Source: an uncultured Acidimicrobiaceae bacterium
GTDB taxonomy: Bacteria > Actinomycetota > Acidimicrobiia > Acidimicrobiales > RAAP-2
Direction: 5' to 3'
DNA length: 58,275 nt
Assembly: GCA_903894295.1 (NCBI GenBank)
Contig: CAITPI010000037.1
Coordinates: 1 to 58,275 of the forward strand
Position numbers and translations under genes: made by a program. Of this stretch, positions 23,905 through 32,519 are shown piece by piece. The notes beneath the pieces are model-generated. The model was not told where the DNA came from and did not search any database. It saw nothing but the letters and a program-made list of their open reading frames with translations. Each line of letters starts with the position of its first letter. Position 1 is the first letter of the stretch.

Positions 23905-25089
23905 GTGACCCCTCCTGCCGACACGCCGCCGGCGGGATTGAAGGTGGCGATGGTGTGCCCCTACAGCCTGTCCCGGCCCGGTGGCGTCCAGGCCCAGGCG
24001 ATCGACCTCACCCGCACGCTGGACCGCAAGGGTCATCAGGTCACCCTGTTCGCCCCACTCGACGATGCGGCCGACGCTCCGGCCGGCGTGGACCTGGTGG
24101 CCACCGGACATTCGTTGGCCTTGCCGGCCAATGGATCGGTGGCACCGGTCAGCGTGTCGCCCTTCGCCATTGCCCGTTCCCGGCAGCGCCTCATCTCCAT
24201 GGGTTTTGACGTGGTGCACGTGCACGAACCCTTCACTCCGGGTCTGGGGTACGGACTTCTGGTGGGCCGTGGGGTCCCCCCGATGGTGGCGACCTTCCAC
24301 CGAAGTGGCCCGAGCGTGTTCTACCGGGCGCTCCGGCCGCTCGTGGTCCGTACTTCGGCTCGCCTCGTCCAACGGGCTGCGGTCTCGGAGGCGGCGGCCC
24401 GCACGGCGACCAACGCCATGGGCGGGCAGTACGAGGTCCTCTTCAACGCCATCGACCTGGCGCCCTATGACGAGCTTCCGCCGTGGCCACGGCAAGCGCC
24501 GACGGTCCTGTTCCTCGGCCGCCACGAGGAACGCAAGGGGTTGGGCGTGGCGTTGGCCGCCTTCGAGGCCCTCCGGGCCCGATGGCCGGGCGAGGCGGGT
24601 GCGCCACCCGAGTTCTGGGTGGCAGGAGACGGACCGCAGACCGTCGACCTCATGAAGGAGGCCGGGAAGGTCGAGGGCGTGCATTTTCTCGGAGTCATCT
24701 CCGAGGACGAGAAGGTCCGGCGGTTGCTGGCGGCCGATCTCCTGGTAGCCCCTTCGCTTCACGGTGAATCCTTTGGCATCATCCTGCTGGAAGCCATGGC
24801 GGCCGGGACGCCGATTCTCGCCAGTGATCTCGACGGCTACCGGGCAGCCGCCGGGGGACTGGCCACCCTTGTGCCGCCCGGAGACGCCGATCGTTGGTCC
24901 CGGGCAATGGAAGCGCGGCTGGTGCCGGCCGACTCGGTGGGGCCCAAGGCACCGGCGCCGGAGGGTGGGGAACACGTTCAAGGGACCCTGTGGCGTTCGG
25001 CGGCCCGGGAACGGGCGTCGGCCTGGTCGATGGATGCGTTGGCCGACCGGTATGTGACGCTGTACGGGAAGGCCATGGTCGCCAGGTGA
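23905..25089 (+). CDS. pimA: Phosphatidylinositol alpha-mannosyltransferase (PimA-like), GT4
   Basis: A 394-residue GT-B glycosyltransferase that adds the first mannose from GDP-mannose to phosphatidylinositol. The start VCPYSLSRPGGVQAQ resembles mycobacterial PimA (VCPYSFDVPGGVQ), HVHEPFTP and VATFH are conserved, and the donor-binding GESFGIILLEAMAAGTP carries the catalytic-type glutamates. Mycobacterial synteny (thrS, HIT, pgsA, patA, pimA) supports the call. The start is GTG 23905. It lacks membrane helices, so it should be a peripheral protein. A 53-bp gap separates it from the cyclase gene. Confidence 0.87.
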   Translation: MTPPADTPPAGLKVAMVCPYSLSRPGGVQAQAIDLTRTLDRKGHQVTLFAPLDDAADAPAGVDLVATGHSLALPANGSVAPVSVSPFAIARSRQRLISMGFDVVHVHEPFTPGLGYGLLVGRGVPPMVATFHRSGPSVFYRALRPLVVRTSARLVQRAAVSEAAARTATNAMGGQYEVLFNAIDLAPYDELPPWPRQAPTVLFLGRHEERKGLGVALAAFEALRARWPGEAGAPPEFWVAGDGPQTVDLMKEAGKVEGVHFLGVISEDEKVRRLLAADLLVAPSLHGESFGIILLEAMAAGTPILASDLDGYRAAAGGLATLVPPGDADRWSRAMEARLVPADSVGPKAPAPEGGEHVQGTLWRSAARERASAWSMDALADRYVTLYGKAMVAR

Positions 25090-25102
25090 GAGTTGGCGGT
25101 CG

Positions 25103-25108
25103 TACACT
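25103..25108 (+). promoter_or_regulatory. -10 box TACACT of the M48 peptidase gene
   Basis: TACACT ends 9 nt before ATG 25118, so any leader would be only about 0-3 nt. Confidence 0.4.
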
Positions 25109-25117
25109 GAGGCGACC

Positions 25118-26251
25118 ATGAGTGAATCGAACACAGGAAGCCCGGCCTCGGGTTCCAGGCCGACGCAAGGTGGTGGCTCCGGCACCGGCAACAACCGGAA
25201 CCGGAACCGGAACCGGAGTGGCCAGGGAAACCGGAGTGGGGGATCAGGCCAGAAGGCCGGGCCCCAGGGCCAGAAGGCGGCCACCCGCTCCGGAGGGGGT
25301 TCCGGTTCTCCCGGACGTTCCCGGTCAGGCTCCCCGGGTGGCTCCGGACGCCCTTCGGGGTCGTCCAACCGCTCCCGTCAGGGTCGCCCGACCCGGAGTG
25401 ACGCTCCCGTGGCAACGCCCGTCCCGGTCATCGATCGGACGGCCGAAGCACCGGAAGATGCCGCAATGGTCAAACGCAACCAGCGCACGGCGCAGTTCCT
25501 GGCGTTGGCCCCCGGCTTGGTGGTGGGTGCCATCGTGGGCATTGTCGTCTCGGCGACCGTCGAACAACTGCTTGGAGCCGTAGTGTTCGGCGTCATTGCG
25601 GGACTCGGGTACTGGTACTTGACCACCCGGTCCACTACCTGGGTACTCTCCGCCCTTGGTGCCCGCCCGGCGGGAGATTCCGAGTTTCCGAGACTCGCCA
25701 ACCTCCTGGACGGCCTGTGCGCCACCACGGGCGTCACCCGTCCGGCAGTGAGCGTGGTCGATTCCCCGGTTCCCAACGCAATGACCCTGGGGCGGGATGC
25801 CGCCCACGCCGTCATGGTCGTCACCTCCGCACTGGAAGCTTCGCTGTCGCTGGTCGAACTGGAGGGGGTGTTGGCCCACGAGTTGGTCCACATCAAGCGC
25901 GAAGACATGATGGTCGCGACGTTGGCCGTGCGGGTGGGGTCGCTGATCGCTCTGGTGCGGGGTGAGGGCCGGGCGGTGGCGTGGGTGCACAAGCAGGTCG
26001 GTCCGGGCCGGGAGTACTCGGCCGACCAGCGGGCCTGCACGGTCGTCCGCTATCCCACCGGACTGCAGAGCGCCCTGGCCAGGATGGGGGAAGGCCCGAC
26101 ATCGGCCGCACCTTGGCCACCGGCCGGCAACCGAAGTGCCGCCCTGACCCGCTGGCTCTGGATCGACCCCATGGTGGGTCGCCTGGAGGAATCGCCGGTC
26201 GGCAACCTGGACGACACCCGGGTCCGGGCCGAGGCCCTGTCCCTGCTCTAG
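25118..26251 (+). CDS. M48-family zinc metallopeptidase with disordered Gly/Arg/Asn N-terminus
   Basis: Residues 1-110 are low-complexity, rich in Gly, Ser, Arg, Asn and Gln with repeats such as NRNRNRNRSG. Two membrane segments follow (about 127-165), then an M48 catalytic domain with the zinc motif HELVH at 254-258 and the third ligand Glu299 in EYSADQRA. The protein is membrane-bound and probably acts in envelope protein quality control, like HtpX. The usual catalytic residues are all present. The N-terminal extension is unusual for the family. It directly follows the PIM block. Confidence 0.88.
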   Translation: MSESNTGSPASGSRPTQGGGSGTGNNRNRNRNRSGQGNRSGGSGQKAGPQGQKAATRSGGGSGSPGRSRSGSPGGSGRPSGSSNRSRQGRPTRSDAPVATPVPVIDRTAEAPEDAAMVKRNQRTAQFLALAPGLVVGAIVGIVVSATVEQLLGAVVFGVIAGLGYWYLTTRSTTWVLSALGARPAGDSEFPRLANLLDGLCATTGVTRPAVSVVDSPVPNAMTLGRDAAHAVMVVTSALEASLSLVELEGVLAHELVHIKREDMMVATLAVRVGSLIALVRGEGRAVAWVHKQVGPGREYSADQRACTVVRYPTGLQSALARMGEGPTSAAPWPPAGNRSAALTRWLWIDPMVGRLEESPVGNLDDTRVRAEALSLL

Positions 26252-26381
26252 CTCCCGCTCCGCCCCTCGGGCATCTTGTCCTGATTCCGGGGCCAGCGGA
26301 TGTCGGCGGTCGGCCAAACCAAGGGCACCATGGGAGTTGACCGGCGGGGGGCCTTTCCTCCGCTCCGGGTGAAGTGGATGT

Positions 26382-26921
26382 TCAGCCGGGGCAGGACATC
26401 CCGGACTCGCCCCCTGCGTTCAGGTTCCAGACTTTGTCGCGAAGTTGACGAAGGAGTCGGTGGAGGACCTCTTCCTCGTCAGGTGAGAAGACGTCGTCAA
26501 GGAGCTGATTCACCGTGGACACGTGGTCCGGGAGCAGTTCGTCCATCACCCGGCGACCCTTGGCCGTCAAGGTGGCGTAGGCGCCTCTCCGGTCTTCCGG
26601 GCACAGCCGACGTTCGACCAGGCCTTCCCGATGCAGGCGGTCGACGGACCGGGTGAGACCACTAGGCGTAAGCGACGCCTGGGCGGCCAACTCGCTCATC
26701 CGCAGTTCGCCGCCCGGAGAGCGGGCCAGACGGATCAGGACGTCAAAGCCGGCCTGGACGGCCGAACTCTGTGTGCTGTCGTCGGCCTGACTCGTCTGTT
26801 GTACCTCGCACAGGTATTTGCGCAGTCCGGCCGCGGCCTCCATGAGCAATCCGACCGTGGTGAGGCGGTCGTTTTGGTCCGGCGTTGCTGGAGCGCTGTC
26901 AACACGGTGGGACACGGCCAT
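26382..26921 (-). CDS. MarR-family transcriptional regulator
   Basis: The 179-residue winged-helix regulator has the MarR pattern, with the recognition-helix region LAAQASLTPSGLTRSVDRLHREGLVERR and the wing EDRRGAYATLTAKGRR. It should act as a dimer, probably relieved by a small phenolic or oxidant signal. It is divergent from yceI, and two related TTG-N6-CAA elements lie in the intergenic region, so it very likely represses both genes. The start at 26921 is supported by TAGCCT 6 nt upstream and no Shine-Dalgarno. It faces the end of the M48 gene. Confidence 0.92.
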   Translation of the reverse strand: MAVSHRVDSAPATPDQNDRLTTVGLLMEAAAGLRKYLCEVQQTSQADDSTQSSAVQAGFDVLIRLARSPGGELRMSELAAQASLTPSGLTRSVDRLHREGLVERRLCPEDRRGAYATLTAKGRRVMDELLPDHVSTVNQLLDDVFSPDEEEVLHRLLRQLRDKVWNLNAGGESGMSCPG

Positions 26922-26927
26922 CTCTCT

Positions 26928-26933
26928 AGGCTA
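26928..26933 (-). promoter_or_regulatory. -10 box TAGCCT of the marR-type gene (leaderless)
   Basis: On the minus strand TAGCCT is followed after 6 nt by ATG 26921. The -35 region falls inside operator 1, so the regulator can shut off its own gene. Confidence 0.5.
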
Positions 26934-26943
26934 GTCGCCACAG

Positions 26944-26969
26944 CATGTAGTTGCACAAACAACTACATG
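26944..26969. promoter_or_regulatory. Operator 1, 10-bp inverted repeat, MarR type
   Basis: Perfect arms CATGTAGTTG (26944-26953) and CAACTACATG (26960-26969) around a 6-bp spacer. The core TTG-N6-CAA matches MarR-family operators. It covers the proposed -35 boxes of both divergent promoters. Confidence 0.7.
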
Positions 26970-26978
26970 TGCTAGGAT
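26951..26978 (+). promoter_or_regulatory. yceI promoter, TTGCAC-N16-TAGGAT
   Basis: TTGCAC at 26951-26956 and TAGGAT at 26973-26978 with a 16-bp spacer. The -35 lies within operator 1 and the start site (about 26985) within operator 2. Confidence 0.55.
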
Positions 26979-26981
26979 TAC

Positions 26982-26993
26982 TTGCGTAAACAA
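26982..26993. promoter_or_regulatory. Operator 2, TTG-N6-CAA element
   Basis: TTGCGTAAACAA (26982-26993) repeats the core of operator 1 (TTGCACAAACAA, 26951-26962) with two differences, 31 bp apart, that is about three helical turns. It overlaps the expected start site of yceI. Confidence 0.5.
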
Positions 26994-27036
26994 ACAAGTG
27001 GCTCCTGACCGAGCCCCCCGAACCAAGAGGAACATC

Positions 27037-27615
27037 ATGAGTGAGCAGAACGTAGCCAGTCGGACCGTCAACGGCGCCGAGTACCCGGCGGTCGGCACCT
27101 ACCAGATCGATGCGACCCACTCCCACGTGGGCTTTTCGGTGCGCCACATGGCCGTGGCCAAGGTGCGCGGCACCTTCGAGCAGTATGCCGGCACGCTGGA
27201 ACTGGCCGAGAATCCGGTCGACTCCAAGATCTCGGTGACCATCGAGGCCACCAGCATCGACACCGGTGACGAGAACCGCGACGGCCACGTACGCACCGGG
27301 GACTTCCTCGACGTGGAGAACCATCCCACGTGGACGTTTGTCTCGACGGCGATCCGGCCGGAGTCGCCCACGTCGTGGAAGGTCGATGGAGACCTGACGA
27401 TCCGCGGCGTCACCCGGCCGGTGACGCTGGACGCCGAACTCGAAGGTGTGGTCCAGGACCCCTACGGCAACCACCGGGTGGGCTTCTCGGCCCACACCCA
27501 CATCGACCGGAACGATTTCGGTGTGGCCTTTGGCGCCGTGCTGGAAGCGGGCGGCCTGGTCGTCGGGCACAAGGTTGACATCCAGCTCGACGTCGAGGCG
27601 GTTCTCGCCTCCTGA
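27037..27615 (+). CDS. YceI-family lipid-binding-like protein
   Basis: The 192-residue protein has the YceI lipocalin-like barrel, with the N-terminal VGTYQIDATHSHVGFSVRH and later LTIRGVTRPVTL and FGVAFGAVLEAGG signatures. There is no signal peptide, as in cytoplasmic actinobacterial members. Relatives bind polyisoprenoid or amide lipids and several are induced by stress. The ATG at 27037 has AGAGGA 7 nt upstream, one of the few good Shine-Dalgarno sites, while its regulator looks leaderless. The divergent MarR protein probably controls it through two operators. A strong terminator follows. Confidence 0.92.
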   Translation: MSEQNVASRTVNGAEYPAVGTYQIDATHSHVGFSVRHMAVAKVRGTFEQYAGTLELAENPVDSKISVTIEATSIDTGDENRDGHVRTGDFLDVENHPTWTFVSTAIRPESPTSWKVDGDLTIRGVTRPVTLDAELEGVVQDPYGNHRVGFSAHTHIDRNDFGVAFGAVLEAGGLVVGHKVDIQLDVEAVLAS

Positions 27616-27642
27616 GACGACGTCCCACCCGGGACGCATGAT

Positions 27643-27685
27643 CCGGCCGGGGTCTCCCTTGGGGACTCCGGCCGGTCTGTCGTTT
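27643..27685 (+). terminator. Intrinsic terminator after yceI
   Basis: A 14-bp stem (27643-27656 with 27662-27675, including two G-T pairs, ends CCGGCCGG) with a 5-nt loop, followed by TCTGTCGTTT. It should end yceI transcription before pdxS. Confidence 0.7.
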
Positions 27686-27809
27686 GGCGGTGCCGCCGTC
27701 CGGTCCCGACCCCAACTTCGGCGACCCCGGAACGGGTGAAGGGCGGGCCACCGAGACCCGGGCAACCGGTCGAAACGCGCCACCGACGTGGTCGGCGGTG
27801 GGCGCACGG

Positions 27810-27815
27810 TAGAAT
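27810..27815 (+). promoter_or_regulatory. -10 box TAGAAT of pdxS (leaderless)
   Basis: TAGAAT ends 6 nt before ATG 27822 with no Shine-Dalgarno, placing the start site on the ATG. Confidence 0.55.
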
Positions 27816-27821
27816 CGTTGC

Positions 27822-28721
27822 ATGGACGAGTTCACCAACGAGCAGCGAACCACTGGCACCTTCACCGTCAAGCGCGGGCTGGCCGAAATGCTGCGGGGCG
27901 GCGTCATCATGGACGTCGTGGATGCCGAGCAGGCGAGGATCGCCGAAGAGGCGGGTGCGGTTGCCGTCATGGCCCTGGAACGGGTCCCGGCCGACATCCG
28001 GCGGGATGGCGGGGTGGCCCGCATGAGTGATCCGGCCATGATCGAAGGCATCAAGGCGGCGGTCACCATTCCCGTGATGGCCAAAGCCCGTATCGGCCAC
28101 TTCGCCGAGGCCCAGGTGCTCGCCGCCCTCGACGTCGACTTCATCGACGAGAGCGAGGTTCTCACGCCGGCCGACGAGGCCCACCACATCGACAAGTGGC
28201 CGTTCGAAATCCCCTTTGTCTGTGGCGCCACGAACCTCGGTGAGGCCTTGCGTCGGATCTCCGAAGGAGCGGCCATGATCCGGTCCAAGGGTGAAGCTGG
28301 CACCGGCAACATCGTGGAAGCAGTCCGCCACCTTCGCTCGATCCTTGGTGACATCCGGAAGATCACCGTGGCGGACCAGGCCGAACTCTTCGTCTGGGCA
28401 AAGGAACTTCGGGCCCCGGTCACCCTGATCCAGGAGATCGCAGAAACCGGCCGGCTTCCCGTGCCGCTGTTCTGTGCCGGTGGCATCGCCACGCCGGCCG
28501 ACGCATCCCTCGTGATGCAACTCGGTGCCGAGGCGGTCTTTGTGGGTTCGGGCATCTTCAAGAGCTCCAACCCCGCCCAGATGGCCCGGGCGGTGGTTGA
28601 GGCCACGGCCCACTTCGAAGACGCCGGTCTCGTGGCCAAGGTCTCGACCGGATTGGGCGATGCGATGCCCGGTCAGGAGATCGGCACGCTGGGTGTGCAT
28701 CTGGCCGACCGCGGTTGGTGA
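27822..28721 (+). CDS. pdxS: Pyridoxal 5'-phosphate synthase subunit PdxS
   Basis: A 299-residue (beta/alpha)8 lyase that condenses ribose 5-phosphate, glyceraldehyde 3-phosphate and ammonia into PLP. The near-invariant segments are present: the N-terminal [53 protein letters not shown] and the phosphate-binding GEAGTGN. The active-site lysines fall in the first and in KARIGH-like segments. It works in a 12+12 complex with PdxT, encoded 34 bp downstream. The full length and high conservation argue for activity. Confidence 0.97.
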   Translation: MDEFTNEQRTTGTFTVKRGLAEMLRGGVIMDVVDAEQARIAEEAGAVAVMALERVPADIRRDGGVARMSDPAMIEGIKAAVTIPVMAKARIGHFAEAQVLAALDVDFIDESEVLTPADEAHHIDKWPFEIPFVCGATNLGEALRRISEGAAMIRSKGEAGTGNIVEAVRHLRSILGDIRKITVADQAELFVWAKELRAPVTLIQEIAETGRLPVPLFCAGGIATPADASLVMQLGAEAVFVGSGIFKSSNPAQMARAVVEATAHFEDAGLVAKVSTGLGDAMPGQEIGTLGVHLADRGW

Positions 28722-28755
28722 ACCGGTCGAACCACCGGGCTCGCTTGGCTCCGGC

Positions 28756-29364
28756 ATGACGTTCGGGATTTTGGCGCTGCAGGGCGACGTCAGAGAGCAC
28801 GCCCGCTCACTGCACCAACTCGGTTGCGGGACGCGACCCGTGCGGCGGAGGGAAGACCTGGACGGACTGAAGGGCCTCGTGCTCCCCGGGGGAGAGTCCA
28901 CCACGCTGTCCCGGTTGCTGGTCACGGCCGAACTGTTCGAGCCGTTGGCTGAAGCCATCGCCGGCGGACTTCCCGTCATGGGGACCTGTGCCGGCATGAT
29001 CCTGCTGGCGGCGAGGGTGGTCGAAGACGGGGAGATCGTCCAGTTTGGTGCGATCGACCTTCTGGTCCGGCGCAACGGATATGGCGCCCAGGCGTCGTCG
29101 TTCGAGGGAACGGTGAGCCTCGATGGCGGCTCCGACCTGACCCGGGGCGGGGATGACCGCCAGGACGAAAAGATGCCGGCGGTGTTCATCCGGGCCCCGG
29201 TGATCGAAGAGGTCGGTCCGGGTGTGGAAGTGGTCGCCCGACTATCCGACGGACAGCCGGTGGCGTGCCGACAGAAGCAGGCCCTGGTCGCCTCGTTCCA
29301 CCCGGAGCTCACCACGGATCTCCGGTTCCATCGGATGTTTGTGGCCCTGGCGGAACAAAGTTGA
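28756..29364 (+). CDS. pdxT: Pyridoxal 5'-phosphate synthase glutaminase subunit PdxT
   Basis: The 202-residue class I glutaminase supplies ammonia to PdxS. The oxyanion glycines are in PGGESTT, the nucleophile is the Cys in MGTCAGMI, and the His of SFHPELT with the nearby Glu completes the triad. NGYGAQASSFE is the PdxT signature. The ATG at 28756 is chosen because the family motif GILALQGDVREH begins at once. It is cotranscribed with pdxS, the standard bacterial and actinobacterial arrangement. Confidence 0.96.
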   Translation: MTFGILALQGDVREHARSLHQLGCGTRPVRRREDLDGLKGLVLPGGESTTLSRLLVTAELFEPLAEAIAGGLPVMGTCAGMILLAARVVEDGEIVQFGAIDLLVRRNGYGAQASSFEGTVSLDGGSDLTRGGDDRQDEKMPAVFIRAPVIEEVGPGVEVVARLSDGQPVACRQKQALVASFHPELTTDLRFHRMFVALAEQS

Positions 29365-29436
29365 GGCAAGATGGAAGCGTTTCCGGGAAGCACGATCCGG
29401 AGTTCTGACCTCGGGTCCGAAAGAGAGCGTTGAGGA

Positions 29437-30186
29437 ATGTCAGGCCATTCAAAGTGGGCAACCACCAAGTACCGAAAAGGAGCGCAGGACGCGGCGCGGG
29501 CCAAGGTCTTCGCCAAGTTGATCCGCCAGATCGAGGTGGCCGCCCGGGAGGGTGGCAGCGACATGACGGCCAACGCCAGCCTGCGGACCATGTTCACCAA
29601 GGCCCGTGACGCTTCGGTGCCGATCGACACCATCGAGCGGGCCATCAAGCGCGGTTCCGGTGAACTCGAAGGTGTCCGGTACGAGTCGATCGCCTATGAG
29701 GGTTACGCCCCTTCCGGCGTGGCCGTCATCGTCGAGTGTCTCTCCGACAACCGGAACCGGACCGGAGCCGAGATCCGGAACATCTTCAACAAGAACGGTG
29801 GTTCCATGGCCGAGCCCGGGGCCGTGAGTTGGCAGTTCGAACGCAAGGGAGTCGTCTCCGTCGCCTCGTCCCACGACGAGGAGAAGGTGATGGAAGCCGC
29901 GATGGAGGCGGGAGCGGAAGACCTGTCGGACGAAGGTGACCGTTGGCTGCTGACAAGTGAGCCGTCCGACCTGATGGCCGTACGAAACGCCCTGGAGGAG
30001 GCCGGCATGGAGCCCGGGGCAGCGGAACTGTCGATGGTGCCGACGCAGACCGTTCCGGTGGAAGACGAAGGTGAGGCGAAGAAGATCCTCCGGCTGATCG
30101 AGGCCCTCGACGATCACGACGACGTCCAGAACGTCTATGCCAACTTCGACATCCCGGACGAGGTCATGGCGACCTACGAGGGCTGA
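29437..30186 (+). CDS. yebC: YebC/PmpR-family protein
   Basis: The 249-residue protein starts with the signature MSGHSKWATTK and has the three-domain YebC layout. Homologues act as transcription regulators in some bacteria and more generally help ribosomes through proline runs (TACO1 group). GAGGA lies directly before the ATG. It is followed 49 bp later by ruvC, an order widespread in bacteria, and preceded by pdxT, as in mycobacteria. Confidence 0.95.
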   Translation: MSGHSKWATTKYRKGAQDAARAKVFAKLIRQIEVAAREGGSDMTANASLRTMFTKARDASVPIDTIERAIKRGSGELEGVRYESIAYEGYAPSGVAVIVECLSDNRNRTGAEIRNIFNKNGGSMAEPGAVSWQFERKGVVSVASSHDEEKVMEAAMEAGAEDLSDEGDRWLLTSEPSDLMAVRNALEEAGMEPGAAELSMVPTQTVPVEDEGEAKKILRLIEALDDHDDVQNVYANFDIPDEVMATYEG

Positions 30187-30222
30187 GCATCACCTATCCG
30201 CCTGACGACGGGTTCGTCCCGA

Positions 30223-30228
30223 TACAAT
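30223..30228 (+). promoter_or_regulatory. -10 box TACAAT of ruvC (leaderless)
   Basis: TACAAT ends 7 nt before ATG 30236; CCTGAC at 30201-30206 is a possible -35 with a 16-bp spacer. The ruvCAB genes thus have their own promoter after yebC. Confidence 0.5.
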
Positions 30229-30235
30229 CGAACGC

Positions 30236-30745
30236 ATGTTCGTTCTAGGCGTGGACCCCGGCCTTTCCCGGTGCGGGTACGGCGTGGTGACCCGGTCCGG
30301 GGGTGACCTGCGGGCGGTGGCCGGGGGAGTGATCACCTCGCCCCACACCATGCCGCTGCCGGAGCGGCTGCTGCTTCTGACCCGTGAACTGCGGGCCCTG
30401 GTGAGCGAGTACTCACCCGAGACCGTGGTGGTGGAGCGTGTCTTCTTCCAGGTCAATGCCCGCACCGCCATGGCCACCGGTCAGGCGGCCGGGGTTGCGC
30501 TGGTGGCGGCGGCCGAAGCCGGCTGTGCGGTGGCCCAGTACACGGCGAACGAGGTGAAGCAGGCGCTGGTCGGCTACGGAGGGGCGACCAAAGACCAGGT
30601 CCAGCGCATGGTGGCCTCGGTCCTCGGCCTTGATGCCCCACCTCGGCCACCTGACGTGGCCGACGCCCTGGCGCTGGCCGCCTGTCATCTGACGTCACAG
30701 TCGCTTCGGCGTGCCGTCACTCTGGCCACTTTGGACACCCCATGA
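30236..30745 (+). CDS. ruvC: Holliday junction endonuclease RuvC
   Basis: A 169-residue RNase H-fold resolvase that cuts Holliday junctions symmetrically. The catalytic acids are the Asp in LGVDPGLSRCGYG, the Glu in VVVERVFF and the Asp pair in PPDVADALALAACH. The length is usual (about 160-175). Its stop overlaps the ruvA start (ATGA), so RuvA and RuvC are translationally coupled. Leaderless start as noted for the TACAAT box. Confidence 0.95.
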   Translation: MFVLGVDPGLSRCGYGVVTRSGGDLRAVAGGVITSPHTMPLPERLLLLTRELRALVSEYSPETVVVERVFFQVNARTAMATGQAAGVALVAAAEAGCAVAQYTANEVKQALVGYGGATKDQVQRMVASVLGLDAPPRPPDVADALALAACHLTSQSLRRAVTLATLDTP

Positions 30746-31329
30746 TCGGCTACCTGCGGGGAGTTGTCGTCGACCGTCCCTCGTCATCCGAAGTGGTGGT
30801 GGATGTCGGTGGCGTCGGCTACCGGGTGACGGTGATGCCGTCCGTCCTGGCCGACTCTGCGGTCCGTTCCGAGTTGGAACTCTTTGTCCACACCCACGTG
30901 CGGGAAGACGCCCTGGTGCTCTTCGGTTTCCGCCACGCCGATGAGCGCCGCTGCTTCGAAGCCGTGCTCGGGGCCCATGGGGTGGGCCCCACCCTGGCCA
31001 TGGCGATGTTGGCCGCCCTGTCGCCCGCCGGACTGTCAACGGCGGTACTCGAAGATGACCTCGACACGCTGTGCCAGGTCCCCGGAGTCGGGAAGAAGAC
31101 GGCCCAGCGACTCGTGTTGGAACTCAAGACCCGCCTTGACCTTCCCGACCTCGGTGGAAGCGGACCGACCTCCGCCCCGGCCGGCGGCCGCGCCGAGGTT
31201 CGGGCCGCCTTGGGTGAGCTCGGTTATGGACCCGACGAGATCAAGGTGGCGATGGAGGCGGTGGAGGACCAGGAGTCCGTTCCCGAGATGGTCCGCAACG
31301 CCCTGCGGGAACTGGCGAGGATGCGATGA
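30742..31329 (+). CDS. ruvA: Holliday junction branch-migration protein RuvA
   Basis: The 195-residue DNA-binding subunit begins [10 protein letters not shown], the OB-fold domain, followed by the two helix-hairpin-helix motifs (one around [17 protein letters not shown]), a Pro/Ser/Gly linker and the small C-terminal RuvB-contact domain. It tetramerises on Holliday junctions. Overlaps both ruvC and ruvB by four bases, so the three are one translational unit. Confidence 0.95.
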   Translation: MIGYLRGVVVDRPSSSEVVVDVGGVGYRVTVMPSVLADSAVRSELELFVHTHVREDALVLFGFRHADERRCFEAVLGAHGVGPTLAMAMLAALSPAGLSTAVLEDDLDTLCQVPGVGKKTAQRLVLELKTRLDLPDLGGSGPTSAPAGGRAEVRAALGELGYGPDEIKVAMEAVEDQESVPEMVRNALRELARMR

Positions 31330-32381
31330 GTGCGAGCGGACGCAAGGAAGTGCTGGCCACGTCGGAAGCCGAGCTTCCACGGCCCGTGGATCCCGTGGCC
31401 GATCCCATGGAGGAGGTCGAAGAGGTCAACCTCCGGCCGCGCTCGCTTTCGGAGTTCGTGGGCCAGGAGCAACTGACCGAACACCTCCAGATCGTTCTCG
31501 AGGCAGCCCTGGCCCGCCAGCAGCCCGTCGACCATCTGCTGTTCTCCGGCCCTCCGGGCCTCGGCAAGACGTCGCTGGCCGGCATCGTGGCGGCGCAGAT
31601 GGGCGTGGGACTCCGGATCACCTCGGGACCGGTTCTGGTGCGGTCAGGCGATCTCGCCGCCCTGCTGACCGACCTGCAGGAAGGTGACGTCCTCTTCATC
31701 GACGAGATCCACCGGCTGCACCGCTCGGTGGAGGAGATCCTCTATCCCGCCATGGAGGATTTCAAACTCGACATCCTGATCGGCAAAGGCCCGACCGCCC
31801 GCAGTATCCGCCTTGACCTGCCTCGGTTCACCCTGGTCGGGGCCACCACCCGAACGGGACTCGTGGCCGGGCCACTCCGGGACCGCTTCGGGTTCGTCGG
31901 CCGTCTCGACCTCTATCAACCGGACGAGCTGGCCGCCATCGTGAGCCGGTCGGCGGGCATTCTCGGAGTGCCCATCGATCCGTCCGGTGCCCAGCGGATC
32001 GGTGAACGATCCCGGGGTACGCCCCGGATCGCCAACCGCCTGCTGCGCCGGGTTCGGGACTATGTCGAAGTCCGGGCCGAAGGCCGGATCACCGAGGAGG
32101 CCGCCGTGGCCGGACTCGACGTGTTCGGGGTTGACGCCCGGGGTCTCGACAAGGTGGACCGGGCGATTCTTCAAGTGTTGTGTGTCCAGTTCGCCGGGCG
32201 TCCGGTCGGTCTCACCACGTTGGCGCAGTGCATAGGCGAAGAGACCGACACCATCGAAGATGCCTATGAGCCCTATCTTCTGCAGCAGGGTTTCCTGCAA
32301 CGCACCAACCGCGGCCGGATCGCCGGTCCCCAGGCATGGGGACATCTCGGAATCTCTCCGGCCGAGGCCACGTTGCTTTAG
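31326..32381 (+). CDS. ruvB: Holliday junction branch-migration helicase RuvB
   Basis: A 351-residue AAA+ motor. Walker A is GPPGLGKTS, Walker B FIDEIHRL, sensor 1 GATTRTG and the arginine finger region DRFGFVG; the winged-helix C-terminus ends near [15 protein letters not shown]-like [11 protein letters not shown]. It drives branch migration with RuvA. The conserved order [12 protein letters not shown] near residue 40 shows the full family start. It follows ruvA with ATGA overlap. The queA gene begins about 140 bp later. Confidence 0.96.
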   Translation: MSASGRKEVLATSEAELPRPVDPVADPMEEVEEVNLRPRSLSEFVGQEQLTEHLQIVLEAALARQQPVDHLLFSGPPGLGKTSLAGIVAAQMGVGLRITSGPVLVRSGDLAALLTDLQEGDVLFIDEIHRLHRSVEEILYPAMEDFKLDILIGKGPTARSIRLDLPRFTLVGATTRTGLVAGPLRDRFGFVGRLDLYQPDELAAIVSRSAGILGVPIDPSGAQRIGERSRGTPRIANRLLRRVRDYVEVRAEGRITEEAAVAGLDVFGVDARGLDKVDRAILQVLCVQFAGRPVGLTTLAQCIGEETDTIEDAYEPYLLQQGFLQRTNRGRIAGPQAWGHLGISPAEATLL

Positions 32382-32519
32382 CCGGGTCGCCCGTCTGGCA
32401 CGATGGTGCGGTGCCAGCCAGGGTGAACTTCAGGTCAGGGGTGTGCGGTGCCCGCTGAAGTGCGCCATGGGAGAGAAAAGGATGTGCTGGGACCAGATGG
32501 CTCCGGTGGGACCGTGCCC

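Noticed and set aside
32399-32458. A 15-codon GTG ORF 6 nt after CACGAT, upstream of queA
   Set aside because: The box lacks the first T of TANNNT and the ORF is too short to separate from chance. No preQ1 riboswitch features (short pseudoknot with A-rich tail) were seen either.
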